Assembly: GCA_000708835.1 (NCBI GenBank)
Contig: DF237027.1
Coordinates: 169,188-233,187 of the forward strand
Length of the DNA: 64,000 nucleotides
Origin: Klebsormidium nitens
Lineage: Eukaryota; Streptophyta; Klebsormidiophyceae; Klebsormidiales; Klebsormidiaceae
Reading direction: 5' to 3'
A program made the position numbers and the translations under genes. A model generated the notes under the pieces. That model saw nothing but the letters and a program-made list of their open reading frames with translations, ran no database searches and was not told where the DNA came from. Positions 46,557-59,500 of this stretch are shown in pieces (the stretch's first letter is position 1; each line of letters starts with the position of its first letter).

Positions 46557-47558
46557 CCATGCTACCAACAGAGCTCATCGTTTCTGATATTGTCCCTACT
46601 ATTCCTTCCGACAACTAAATCAGACTGATGAAGGCACAGAAACATTGAGTCTACCGACCAGAGTATTGAGCTAGGTACGTATGGCTTCTGTTCCATTGCG
46701 TGCCAGACGAGATATATATACAAGTAAACCACCGTGTCGTTCAAGCAAAATATTTGGATATATGATTCTTAGTATGCATCCAGACTTTGAGCGATGATGG
46801 TGGTGTGACTGTGATTGACTGTATTACGCGTATCTCGATCAACTGCATATTCATGTATACAACCCCCGGGCCGGGATATAGTGAACGATGCCAGCCCTGA
46901 AATTCACATGGCAAGCTTGAGCTCCTGCAGTGCAGCCTGGTCTACAGAGGATGGTATTTATATCGTGTACATCATGCATGCATGGCATGCCGGCCCATGG
47001 CCGCGCCCGGCGGCCGGGCGCGGCCTCAGATGATTTGCTATGTGCGCCCATGCAGTGACCAGCTCAATGCTCGGGCCATGTGCATGATCAGGTTGATCGG
47101 TCAACTAAATCCATATGCAGACCTGCCAGGCCTCTAGTGACGAGGGCGTGCGACCGGACGCGGCCGAATTGCTGCCGAAAGAATTACCCAAGGTCGTGCC
47201 AATGTGGGTACGGATTCCTGTAATACCAAATCAGGCAGATTGACGAAATAAATGCAGTCAGGCCGGACGGACGACAATATTTCAAGCTCAAGTTTAGTCG
47301 TGACACCAAGGGTCGAAAAATACTATCCTGCGCTAATCGCGTTCACGGGGATTAGCGTGCTCAAACATGTATCTTTGAGAAGTCTCAAGTTGTGCGCAAC
47401 CAGCTACGGTGCCAGACGACCCTTTGATCGTCTTTTTTGCAAGACAGCTATGCATCTTACCGGCGCAGCCAAGACAAAGTGCTCAATAGCTTCTCAGAGT
47501 CTTTGAAAGCCGTAACCAATTCACCCTCGCTCTATGTTACAAAACCGTGTACATCGCT
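46557..47558. other. Convergent intergenic region
   Basis: 3' flanks of the methyltransferase (+) and the ABCG gene (-). No gene is supported. The middle has a strong GC hairpin at 46999-47025 in a CATG/GCATGC-rich context. Confidence 0.5.
46999..47025. repeat. Perfect 12-bp-arm GC hairpin between convergent genes
   Basis: GGCCGCGCCCGG and CCGGGCGCGGCC pair perfectly around a 3-nt CGG loop. It lies about 450 bp past the methyltransferase stop and 530 bp past the ABCG stop. A role in transcript-end or convergent-transcription insulation is only a guess. Confidence 0.8.
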
Positions 47559-50500
47559 CTACACGTCACCAGCGCTCTCTACGGGCGGCGCTACCGCCGG
47601 AGGTGGCGCGCGGTCTTTGTGCACTTTGAGCCGGGAGGCCATGCACACCCGCAGCATCAGGAGGAGCCACGCCAGCAACAAGTAGCCCACAACCATCGCG
47701 AGAAGCGCCCACGTGTCGGCGGTTCGCCGCTCGCTGTGCTGGCCAAGGGTGTCCAGGACGACCTCCCCTGCGAAAGAGCGAAGTTGTTGTGAGACTTGCC
47801 GCAAATCTCCACTGAGAGTCTGCGAACGAAAGCTTGGGACTGCAAGTTGGATTCAAAGGACCGGAGCAAATTTAACGGTGGCAGCTTTCGTTTTGAGGGA
47901 AACTCTTGCGACCCCTGGTGGACGGATGGAGATGTCATGAAAATTCGCGCAGTCCTGGAAGAGAGCAGAGTAGTGGAAGAGTTGCCCGAAATTCGCCAGA
48001 GGCACTTCGAGGAGACCGATGCTGGGCGGAAGCGTGCTGGGGTCGGGCAGAAAAAGCTGATGAACAGGGGCCCGCACGGAAACACAATCCACAAGACTGG
48101 CACTGCCGAAGCAGGGCGGTCAGAACGCCTTGGTCTCAATCCAGACACGAATACCCAAGTTTAGTGAAAGGAGTGGGACACGGATTGGCACTATAGGACA
48201 GAGATGATACAAGATGGAAACGAGATGGAAACGCATTAACGGACGGAATCGACGGCGGGGAACAGACACAAACGACTGGACGGACTGATGGGATCGGTGC
48301 ACGGGATCGGACGGCAAAGGTCGCATTTGGACAGGTAACGGACGGAAATGAACGGCATAGAGAAGAATCGAACGGCGAAGGCTCACCAGTTCGGCACGTG
48401 TTAGAGAAGCCGGTTGAGGAATTCGGACGATAAAGTACAAGATAGGACAAATTGGAGAGGGAAACGGACGGCATGAATGAGAATCGAACAGCGGAGAACT
48501 GGGACAGGCTAGGGGAACTGGCGGACGGCAAAGGACAAGATTGGACGGAACGGACGGAAACGGACGGAGAGGGACGGAAACGGACGGAAACGCGGACGGC
48601 GTGAATTGGATATGCACGGCTGCAAACGCTCACCTTTGACGGGGACGGGCTTGGGGAAGCCGTTGGACGAAAATCGACGGCGAAAGACGAGATTGAACGG
48701 ATACCGGAAACTGACGGAACGGACAAAAATGGACGGAACCGGACGAAGGAAGACCGGAACGAACGAAGAGGAACGGTAACGGACGGCTCACCTTTGACGG
48801 GGACGGGCTTGGGGAAGCCGGAGGGCTGGAAGAGGATGGTGAGGCCCTCGACTTGGCTGGTCATCAGCACCTCGAACGCGTAGTTGAGGAACGACAGCTT
48901 GAGCAGCCACTGGAGGCCTGGGGTGATCTTGTCCGAGTTGACGAGCGCGCCTGCGAAGGTTCGGCGGGTGCGAATTATCAACTCCTGGTTCGACTGCATT
49001 TAGGGCTACTGTGAACGGTAAGGAGTTGGTGATACGAGGTTACAATTGGACCAGAAAGTGCGCTCGCTACAAACTTCAATCTTCAGATTGGGATCAGGAT
49101 CCGTGACTAAGAGAACCTTACCTATGACGAGAGTCATGGGTAGCAACACAAATTGGCACGGTCCAACAACTCCGCCACGAGGCTGAAGCTTCTAGTACTT
49201 ATTAACACCTCTAAAGCTTATCAACCGTACTCTGGATGCATGACCGAGAAAGTAACACCTTAAAGAGAATCGTGAGCAGCACAACGAGAACGGACACAGA
49301 TTCTGCAACGTCGTCAGACGCTACACCCGTATGATATAGCTAGTGCGTAAACAACCCTAAACCTGATTTGAAAAGCTTCGGGTGCAACATTGCCGAGAGC
49401 TCGAGTGTGTGAATTCAGAAGGATAGAGAAGAAGCTCACCTGTGAAGAAGATCATGAGCAGCATAACGACGATCGACAGGAAATTTGCGACGCCGACGGA
49501 CGCCGTGATTAGGCTGAACCAGAATCAGTAACTTGAATCGATCACAAACCCTACAGACCCTACATTTCTTGAGCCTTGGATCCAGATTTCCCCACCAAGA
49601 ACAGCCAAACTCAATTTCAGAGTTTTAGAAGGCTGTACAAGAAACCGAAAAGCTCACCTGTAAAAAGGATCATGAGCAGCATAACGACGATCGACAGGAA
49701 GTTTGCGACGCCGACGGACGCGGTGATGAGGCTGATGCAGGAGCAGACCTCGCCCGCCGTCATAGCCACCATGACCATGATTATCAGGAAGAGCAAAAAC
49801 TTGGCGCCGTCCGGGCGCAGGCCCATCAACCAGTACATGATGCTGCATAAAACAAGTGCTGGATTTTAGGGTTTGGACCTGGGTATGCTTAATTTTCTGG
49901 CGGTGATGAGGGTTGCTGCGAACCGTTCCACATCAGCCAAAACTTGGCGCCGTCCGCGCGCAGGCCCATCAACCAGTACATGATGCTGCACAAAAGCATG
50001 TCTAAGTGTTGGGGTCTTTAACTTCTGCTTAAGCGTAGTTAGTCGATGGTGATGGGGTTTCTTTGTAGAAAATACTTGCGAGCGACCACTTTACGACATC
50101 CAAAACTTGGCGCCGTCTGCGCGCAGGCCCATCAACCAAAACATGATTGCAAACAAATGGCAGGATTGTAGGGTTTGAAGTTTCGGTTGAGCTTCATCAT
50201 CTGGCCGTCAAGAAACTATTTGCTGCGAAGCAATTTCTTGCGGCCAAAGAGTTCACAGCAGCCAAAAGTTGGCGCCGTCCGCGGGCAGATGCACAGTCTG
50301 CGTAAATGAAATCTAAATCAGAGGGTTTGAAGATCTGGTTAAGCGTAGTCAGTTAGGGGTGGTGAGGTTTGCGGCGAAAATTTAGTTGCGGGCCAACTTT
50401 CACAACGGCCAAAACTTGGTACCATCTGCGCGGGCCCATCAAGAATTACATGATGCTGCACGGTCGAGTTGTGGATGTGACGTCGACTGATCAGGGATCA

Positions 50501-53500
50501 AGGCATGGTGAGCTGGCAGATCTTGCGCAGGCAGGAAGCATCTCTCACGACTTGAGGTGCCCTGCTTCCTTGTTTGAAGAGGGTATTCAGATGTAAGAGC
50601 CGTTTCTCAGCCCAGGAATCTTCTGCAGCAACCACTGGCGAAACGACCGCAGCCCCACTTAACGGAGTTTCGAGTCTGTCGGTTTGACGGGCACGTCAGG
50701 AACTCATTTGGTTTAACCCAAGCACTTGGACTGTCTCGAACACCATCTGAATGGACTTGTAAGGAGCTGTTTGATGTCTTGCAGGTGTAGAAGTTGGTGT
50801 AAAGCACCAGGAAGTGCGTAGCATGAGCGCAGGAACAGCGCGTCGAGCATATTCTGGGGCAGAAAGCTGGTTAATTCAGTCGACCCATATCTTTCAATCT
50901 CCATCACTTCTGATTGTCCGGCTTGTTCCAAAAACATCGCACTTAGACACCTATTATGAGTAGGCAACGGCGGGGAGGATCCGCAGGAACAGCGTGCCAA
51001 GCGTATGGCGAGTAGAAGGCCACTCAAGTTGTTCAAATGATATATCAGCATTCCAAAGTCGTCACCATCAAAATCTTCAGGGTTGTCCTCCAAGACATCG
51101 CACTTCGGAACGTACCATGAGTAGACGACGGCGGGAAGGATCCGCAGGAAGAGCGCGTCGAGCGTGATTTTAGGCAGGAAGTAACTGATGGTGCGGTAGT
51201 ATTTGCCGGAGCCCTCTTGCGTGAAGATAATGCGCTCCGTGATGAACGCCTCCAACGCGCTCAGGCTCGCGAGCGAGAAGAAGGCCACCGAAAAGAGGAA
51301 CGCGCCCTGCCGGTTCTGCAAAAAGAAAGGCGAAAGTCTCTTGAGTATGTTTTCCATTTGGGACATATTCTGCGAGAGACAAGTCGGAACAAAGCACACG
51401 CTGCGACGCTGCCGGGAAAAGCTATGAAGACCCAGAGCAAAGGAGAGAAAACAAGGGAAGGCAACAAGGGAAGGGAACTCTGGAACAAGCGTGACGCTTC
51501 CGATGAAAGTCTTAAACACCAACTTAAAGAGGGCCGACGGGAACCAGAACGTTATGCAGAAACGAGAAGGGAAGGCTATTAAAGATTGGTCTTCCGTAGA
51601 CTTCTCGGAAAGAGAAAAGGTGGAACAAGAAAGGCGCTGTGATGCTTCCTTATGAGGACAACGACAACAAGGGCCGACGCGCTCTGCCGATGCTGGGGGG
51701 GGGAAAAAGCTCCTGCAAAAGCAGGCGACCCGTGCAAAGGGCAACCAGATACACGTTGCGCCCAGTCATTTCGCACGAAAAGAGGCAGAGGGGCCTCAAG
51801 CTCAGCCTTTCACATCAACAGAAGCAGGAAAAACTGATCTTTGCTCGTTTCCCGCCTGATCTGAATCCCAGGTCTGTCGTTGGTCCAATTACTGTAACAA
51901 CCCGCGCACAAGGAACGTCAGCATTTGGCTCACAAACAGACTTGACCATTCACTTTCTGCGTCTGATATTGACAGCAACCTTTTGCCACTTTTGCATCTA
52001 ACCAATACAACCTTATGTTTTCTCACCTGGTTCCCCGCAATGTCGTTCGTCACATTTTGGAACACCCCCCCCAACGAGCAGCGCCATGAGCAGGCTCGCA
52101 AACAAATCAACCTCTCGCTTTCTGCTTCAAAAACTTGAATGTATTATCTTTGCACTCTCTGGCTTCCAAAATCGTGAAACTCTTTCTATCCTTACCTGGA
52201 TCCCCGCAATGTCATTCCGTGACGTTCTGGAACACCCCTCCCACGAGCAGCGCCATGAGCAGGCTCACGAACAGAATCAGTGTCTCGCTTTTGCTTCTAA
52301 GACTAGACTCTTTTCTTGGCCTTGCTTCTACTTATCCGATATTCTCTCTCTTCTCACCTGGATTCCAGATATGTCGTCCTTCACGTTCTGGAACACCCCC
52401 CCGACGAGCAGCGCCATGAGCAGGCTCACAAACAGATGCAGCGCGAGCAGCGCCGGATTCCGCACCACGTTCGTGATTTCGCGTCCGTACAACACGCCCA
52501 ATTCCGTGAGCATGCTCCGGTGGAAGTCCGGTCCGGTGAGGGACGTTCTGAGCGTGCGCTTTTCCGCCGGAACGTGGGACTGCTTCTCCTTCCGACGGGC
52601 GAAGCTTTGGAAGATGGGGGAGAGCATTTTGACTGCGAGCTGCGAGGGAGGAAAAGAGCAATCTGTATATGCATATAGACACTCAAGCATGAGCGGATCT
52701 TTCGATTCCGGTGACATGCATCAACGAGTTTCAGGTGTTGTGAGCGACTTTTTGTGCGTGCGCTCTTTGGCGGAAAAGTAGAAACATCTCCCCTTCACCC
52801 AGGAAAGCTAAACTAGGGATACGAACTTGACTGCGAAATGCGGAAGGGAGGCTGGAAATCAAGCCAGTTCATTGGCGAAGCTACTCTATCCATGTCAAGC
52901 TGCAAGGTAAGGAAGACTGACAAGATTTCACGGGGTACGCAGGCATGACTACGATCGACCGTGAACGCTCCTTTGCTGATGGACTTTGCTGATGGAAGTG
53001 TGCCCAGAAAAGCGGGTCGATCATCGTTTCAAAATCACACGGTCTAATCTTGCAGAGAGTATATGCAGAAATGCGAAGAAAGTGCAGGTTTTGGAGAGCA
53101 GGCAGAGCGGATACAGCAGGATGCTGACGACCTTGAGAGAAGGACCGCTCCAGTGCTAGTATCGCGAACAAAGTTTGACGTGTGGGTCCGGGACCCCAAT
53201 ATCGTAACCCCAATCAACGTGCTGGCGATAGGCTATCGCAGAAGTCTCATAAATGCAATTAGGCATCCGTGGTCGATCACTTGACGTTCACGAAAGAAAA
53301 GCAGAGTTAGCCGGATGCAGATTGTACTAGAAAACCTCTTTCAGTGTTTCGGGGTTTTTGGGACCCTAACGCTAAAAACCTGAAGAGTCTAACCTGCGGA
53401 GGAGGGGGCTTGTCGGCACGGGTTTTCAAGGGAGCTCCTTCCACCATGAGGGGGGTGAGAGAAGACTGGCGAAAAATGCCCTTGGTAGGGGGGTTGGACG

Positions 53501-56500
53501 GTGGGATAGGGACGGTCAGGGGGGCGTGATCGACGGAAGGGATGTGGGCGGTACCATTGACGTCGTCATACTTGCGGGAGGCAGCCTGGAAATATACCAC
53601 AGAAGAGTCGTGAGACGGAGAAAAGTTTCGAGTTTTTCTTTGCAAGACACGGAATTTGCATTGGCAATCCACTCACTGGAATTAGGTTCAATGCGAGACT
53701 CTACCAACACTCAATGAGTAATTATAAGCTCTTGAAGTTCAATTCCCTCAGGTCGCTGTCCCCTGGTCAGTGAAATCGGCCTTTGCACACGCATTCAAAA
53801 CGAAGGCTCTATACGTTAGTTACATAATGCATTCCCGTTCTTCTCTTAGCTCCGCGGCCTAATTGTGTTTAAGCAAGTTCTTCGGCGTTTCGAAGGGTTC
53901 TATCGGCCCCAGTTGCTTTCACTTAACTGCGTCAGCGCGTGCGGTGGCACCCATTTCGGGTCGTCAAATTCCTCCGCCTCGCTAACCACTTGCAACATAT
54001 GGTCCGCAAAGTTGCGCCCGACGGCGCACGGGTGCCCTAACCGATCGAAGTAACCGTAGATATCCCTTTGCGGGCCGAAGTAGATGACGCGTCCGCGCTT
54101 TGACATCAACAAGACTTGGTCGAACTCTTCAAAGGTCGCTTGACTCGGCTGGTGAACGCTGAGAACGACGATGGAGCCGCGACGAGCGGTGTCGTGGAGG
54201 AGGCGCACGAGGCGCGCAGCGGTGTGGGCATCGAGGCCGCTCGTGGGCTCATCTGCAAGAAGTGCGTGAAGACACGGTTAGACCTGAGGGTTAAAATCGA
54301 TGTTGAAGTGCCGCTTGGCTGGGCTGGTGCACGCTGAGGACGACATTATAGCAGCAGCGCGCGGCGGTGTGGGCGTCCAGGCCGCTCGTGGGCTCGTCTG
54401 CGGACAGTGGGGTGATAGTAAGGTTAGCCCTAGGGTTAGGGTCGGATCAAAAGTGCGCGAGGCGCACAGCGGTGTCGGCGTCGAGGCCGCTCGTGGGCTC
54501 TTCGGTAAAGCAAGGGTTTACAGAAAGGGTTAGCATCTACTCGTTGGCTAAAAGAGGACATGTTGAGGAGGAAATGCACAAGGCGCATATAGTTGCGGGC
54601 ATCGAGGCCGCTTGCCAGTCGAAATGAACGGCCGAACTTTTGTTCTAAAATTTGTAGATTTGGCTGGGCGCTTGATCAGTTCTGACATTATAGGCCGGTG
54701 CTTATGAATAACTTTCAATCTGCAGTAATGGGAACTTAGACGAGCTCACCTAACAAGACAATGCGCGGGTCGGACACCAGCTCCATCGCAATCCTGACAC
54801 GCCGCCGCTCCCCACCACTCAACCCCGGCCGCCCGAAAGTGCCTCCCACGCGGTTATGGATAACCCGGGCCAAACCTAGGTAATCAATAATCTCATCCAC
54901 CTTCTGTAACTTCAGTCGCTTGGGCATATAAGCTGGTAGCCGCAGAAGGGCGGCATAACGTATGGTCTCTTGCACGGTGAGGACGCTGTATAAGAAGTCC
55001 TCCTGGGGGAGATAAGCGGCCAGGTAGCGGTACCCGTCATCTCGTATGAGGCCGTCGACGGTTATGCGGCCGTATGGGGTCGTGCCTGCGGTGCGCCCCC
55101 CGCCGATGCCTGAAGCGGGGAACGAAGAATGACGTCAGCATGGCAAAACCAGAAACAGCGGCTTCGCACAATGAAAAAAGTGAGACATCGAAGTTGAGAG
55201 CGATTGGAGGCCACAATATCAAAGAATTTAGGCGAGCTTCGAAGTACGAAGCAATTCGCCAACTCAATCTGAGTTTGCAGGGATTCAAAAAGCATGAAGA
55301 CAAACCTGTCCGAACAATAGGCTCTGCAGAAAGACGGACGGCTTTTGCATATGGAAGCAGCTGCGTGTAGGTCTTCCAATCGAAACATTTTGAGAGCGGG
55401 TAGTCGAGTGAAATGATCGAGCGAACTCACACGGTCCCAAACAATTCTCTATGTCGTCGTCTTCTTTCATAGCCTGAACGGGCATGCCGATAAGGCATCT
55501 GCAACCACGTGTCCAGTAGCAGCGGGAACAAGGACAAAGCTCAATCTGGCAGATGTGATAAGTTCCAACAGCACGAAACATCGCCAACTCCGAGATGACC
55601 CAAAAGCACCCTGCCAAACGCAAGCAACAATCTTCCCAAGCACCCTGCCAGCCGCCACCAAGAATCTCTAGACTTCCCACCTGCCAGAACGTTGAGGAGG
55701 GTCGTCTTGCCGGACCCCGTGGGCCCCATGATCGCGAGCATGCTCCCGCTCTCGAGCCGGAGGCTGACGTTGGAAACAATGAGCGAGCGCTCTTTGGAGT
55801 AAGACTCGGCCCCGCGCAGACGGCGCCGCAGGGCGAAGTAGCGGCGGACGCCCAACCACGATATGCCGACCTGCGCAAAAAGAGTAGAGGGTCAAGGTTT
55901 TGGATCAAAAAGGTTTCTAGGAAGTAAAGCAATCTATGTCGCAAATGTTCCGATCAGCGGCGCCGGATGGCGAAGTAGCGGCGGACGCCCAACCAAGAAA
56001 TGCCGACCTGCGCAGATGGGTAAAAAGCTTAGCCTCTCTTGTTCAACAGTCTGAAATATCCTGCAATCTATGTATGCAATCCAGAAGTCCCCATCGGAAA
56101 AGTTCCGATCAGGGCAGCGACAGAGGGTGAAGAAGCGTCTGGCGCCCAAGAGAGATACGCCGACCTGAGCAGAGGGATAAAGCTTTGAGCTCTACGAATC
56201 AGGCTTCCGAGGTTCCAGTAGTTTTTCAGAGAGGTTTTGATCCTCGCTGTTAGGCAGCGTGGAGGGCGACGGACGCCTAGACAAATCTTGCGGACTAACG
56301 GAGTTATAACGAGTCAGGATTTCGAGGTTTAAGAGGAGCCGATAAAAGGAGCATGCTAGGTGAAGCAAAGACTGGACTGATAAGGAGGATTAGGGTGACA
56401 CGTAATCTGCCAGACTGCGTAGATCATTGCACAGGTTGTTTGCTTTACAACAGTGAACCCTCTTGGAGGCGCTCAGGTCACCCTCACGTTTTCGACGGAC

Positions 56501-59500
56501 TTTCTTTCCTTGCCAAAAGCGCTGTCCCCTCCTATTCGCATGTTGTCTTGGTCCGCAACAAGACGCGTGCAGCTTAGCTTTGACCCTCTGGATTAAACTC
56601 TCCCCATTGGCTACCAACAGTTTCTCAACCACAACCTTTTCACTTTCAACCGATATCCAAGAGCGATTTGCCTCTCCCGTTCGCGAATCAACGTGAGCCG
56701 CAAGAGATTTAAAAAAGCGCGTTCTGCTCACCCTTCGGATCAGACTTTCCCCCTTGACCACCGACAGGTTCTCGACCACGAGTTCTCTTCCGGGCGCAAT
56801 CGGGGCGTCCTCAAATTCAGGCGCGCCAGCCAGCGCGTCGCCCAAAAGACCGTCCACGTCAGCGAGGGATGCAGCCCCGTTTGCGGCGGCAGCATACGCC
56901 GCAAAGCGCTGCTCCTTGTAAGCCATCCAAGCCAGGAACTGCTGCTCCTTTTTGGCTCGGTAACGAAGACGGGCCCATCTGAGAGAGAAAAAGGGAAGCT
57001 TATATGAAGCGTCCCAGTGGAATGCTCCGAGCAATTTGTGGCGGCTGCATATGTTGCGAAGCGCTGCTCCTTATCCGCCATCCAGGCAAGGAACTGCTGC
57101 TCCTTTTTGGCTCGGTAACGAAGACGGGCCCACCTGAGAAATAAAGAAAAAGCTTGATCGAAGCGTCCCCGTAGAATGCTCCGAGTAATTTGCAGCGGGT
57201 GGCGTATGCCGCAAAGCGCTGCCAATGAACTGCGGGTCCTTTTTGGCTTGATAGCGGAGACGAGCCCACCAGAGTAGAAAGAGAAGGATCGGAACGAGAG
57301 TGAAGCGCCCGGTAGAATGAAGCGAGCGGTGTTTAACGGAGGCTGGAAAGCATGCAGTATGCTCAGATGCATCCCCCGATGATTTGTAAAAGTTGGGCCG
57401 ATCCAGCCGTGCTGCGTGGCCCACAGAATGCCCAGAATTCACTGTTCCTTCCCTGAAAGGACGACCCCAAGCATCCCTCCATCGAAGAACTAAATTACGA
57501 GGTTCTGAGCGGGCAACGAGGGCACCTCTGGGACCTCACATCCCACCCGACTTCCCCAACTCCATTAGGCCAGAATCACGCCGAGGGATCCCCCGATCAG
57601 ACAGACCGCAGATTTAAAAGAATGGGGGTTTGAAGGTGCTCTTACCTCCCAACCACAATCCCGACCCCCAGTACGGCCAGAACGCCCCCGAGGGATCCCC
57701 CGATCGCCGCCCAGTTGGTGCCCTTGGTTTCGAGGACGAAAATGCTGGCTCCGTTCGAACACTCAGTCGCGGAGCATGTCGCGACAATGTTGACGGGAAA
57801 GCCGACCACGATTAGCGTGCAGTCGGTTCCTCCGTTGCCCGTGCATTTGAAGTCGGCCGATCCGGAGACTTGGGGCACGATGCCGTAGACTGTACTGTCG
57901 GGACGACAGGGAATCTGCAGCGAAGAGAGGCGGCAGGAACCAGAGTGTAAGAAACTTAGCGAAAAGTTTCGGAGGGTCGTCGTTCAAGAGAGAAAAGGGA
58001 GAGAAAGAGAGGACGGAAAAAGATCACACAGCATATAGGTTGGTGCACTTTGCAATCTGGTAACCTCGAAGACAAGGACGCACCGACCCCAGAACAGATA
58101 TTGTCCATAAAGAGTACTCAAAGCGGAACCTTCTACATCTGGCAAATCCCCCGCATTACAGCCGATCCGTTCAGCAGATTCACCGTTGTGTTCCAACGTT
58201 ATCGAGCTTTAAGACTTGAAAAAGCTGAAAAAAAAGGCTACAGGGGATTTCCACAACGGAGCCTGCGTGAACTAAGGCGTTTGGTTCGTGGCACGCACGC
58301 TGTGCAAGACCTCTCAAAAGGAGGTATCGTAACTCCAAAGCAACAACCACAAGACAAGCAGGGAGACAAGAAGAAAGGTGGCTTTCCGAGTCCCCCCGGT
58401 TTCATTTCAGTTCGTAGCTTTAAAACCGCTCCGAAGTGTTTTGGAAATCATTCAAACCAATCGTCTTTAAAGAGGGCGTTGGCGGATGCATCCGCAGTGA
58501 CGTCAAGAGCGACATACAGCCCCGAGTATCAGGTTGATTGTCGCCAAGAAATGACATCAGCAAGAGACCACGTGGTACCATCTTAGCGACCAGATACCAG
58601 CATTCTCACTCTTATTGTCGCTGCTTTTTTGTCGTATTGCCACGCCCTCTTTAAACAAGCACTACGAAATAACCGCGCTTCTCAAAGCACGCACTACGAA
58701 AGAAGAAGATCCAAAGATGAAAACTCACAATCGCATCCCCGCAGTCGCACTTGGTCCTGGCGCACCGGAACGCGGTCGTCCCCGCAGTGGCCGTGCATTC
58801 GTAAGCCGTGCAATTGACGGGCGTTCTGTACTTGTCCGCGGCCCGAAACCTGACGTCAGCGAGGCCGCTGCTGACATTTACCGCGATCGAGACCCCCTTG
58901 TCGACGACGTTCTGGAGGTTGGCGTCGGTGATCTGGCAGTCGTAGTTCTTGGTCGTCGTGTTGAGGCCGTACAAGTTCGACTGTTCGCACTGGCTGTAGC
59001 CAATGAGCTGCGGGTTGAAAAGTAGTGTCAGCAATGGCAAGCGTTTACTAAGCCGGACAGTTTGACACAGAACGTAGAAAGAGTATTGCTGGAATTTCAG
59101 ACAAACGATGGACAATTCAGTGAGTCCAACCTACTTGATGCAGGATAGAACGCTTGGTCAAACTGGGCGGACGAGCAAGGTGCCAAGAATTTCAGCAAGG
59201 AACTAGTGTGGCGTAAGTGCTTTTGCCCGTCGAGTGGGACGCTCGAAAAGTAGATCGAACATGCAAAAGCGGAGCAGCTGCAACGAGAGATTCGTGTCTC
59301 CATTCGGCGGCTAAAAACATCATTACCAACTTTTAGATTTCGAGCTTGGCGCATAAGCTTATCCTCAGAACCGCAGCAGCCGCTTGCGTCTTGAAAGGAG
59401 TGCAACAGATTTCGTCTTTCTGTTTCCTTCCGCCTCCTCTGCTCAGGTCCGTGCTGCCAAACTTGTACAGAGTAACGAGTGGCCACAGAATGACCTTCTT

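Noticed and set aside
48136..48999. Minus-strand 287-codon frame
   Set aside because: ABCG exon 15 read into a GACGGAA minisatellite; the rest is repeat-derived Ser/Pro/Val.
50713..51744. Minus-strand 343-codon frame as an independent gene
   Set aside because: It is ABCG exon 13 read through its flanking introns; similarity is confined to 51116-51315.
56390..57034. Minus-strand 214-codon frame as a separate protein
   Set aside because: ABCG exon 7 plus intron; the extra parts are exon-edge copies.
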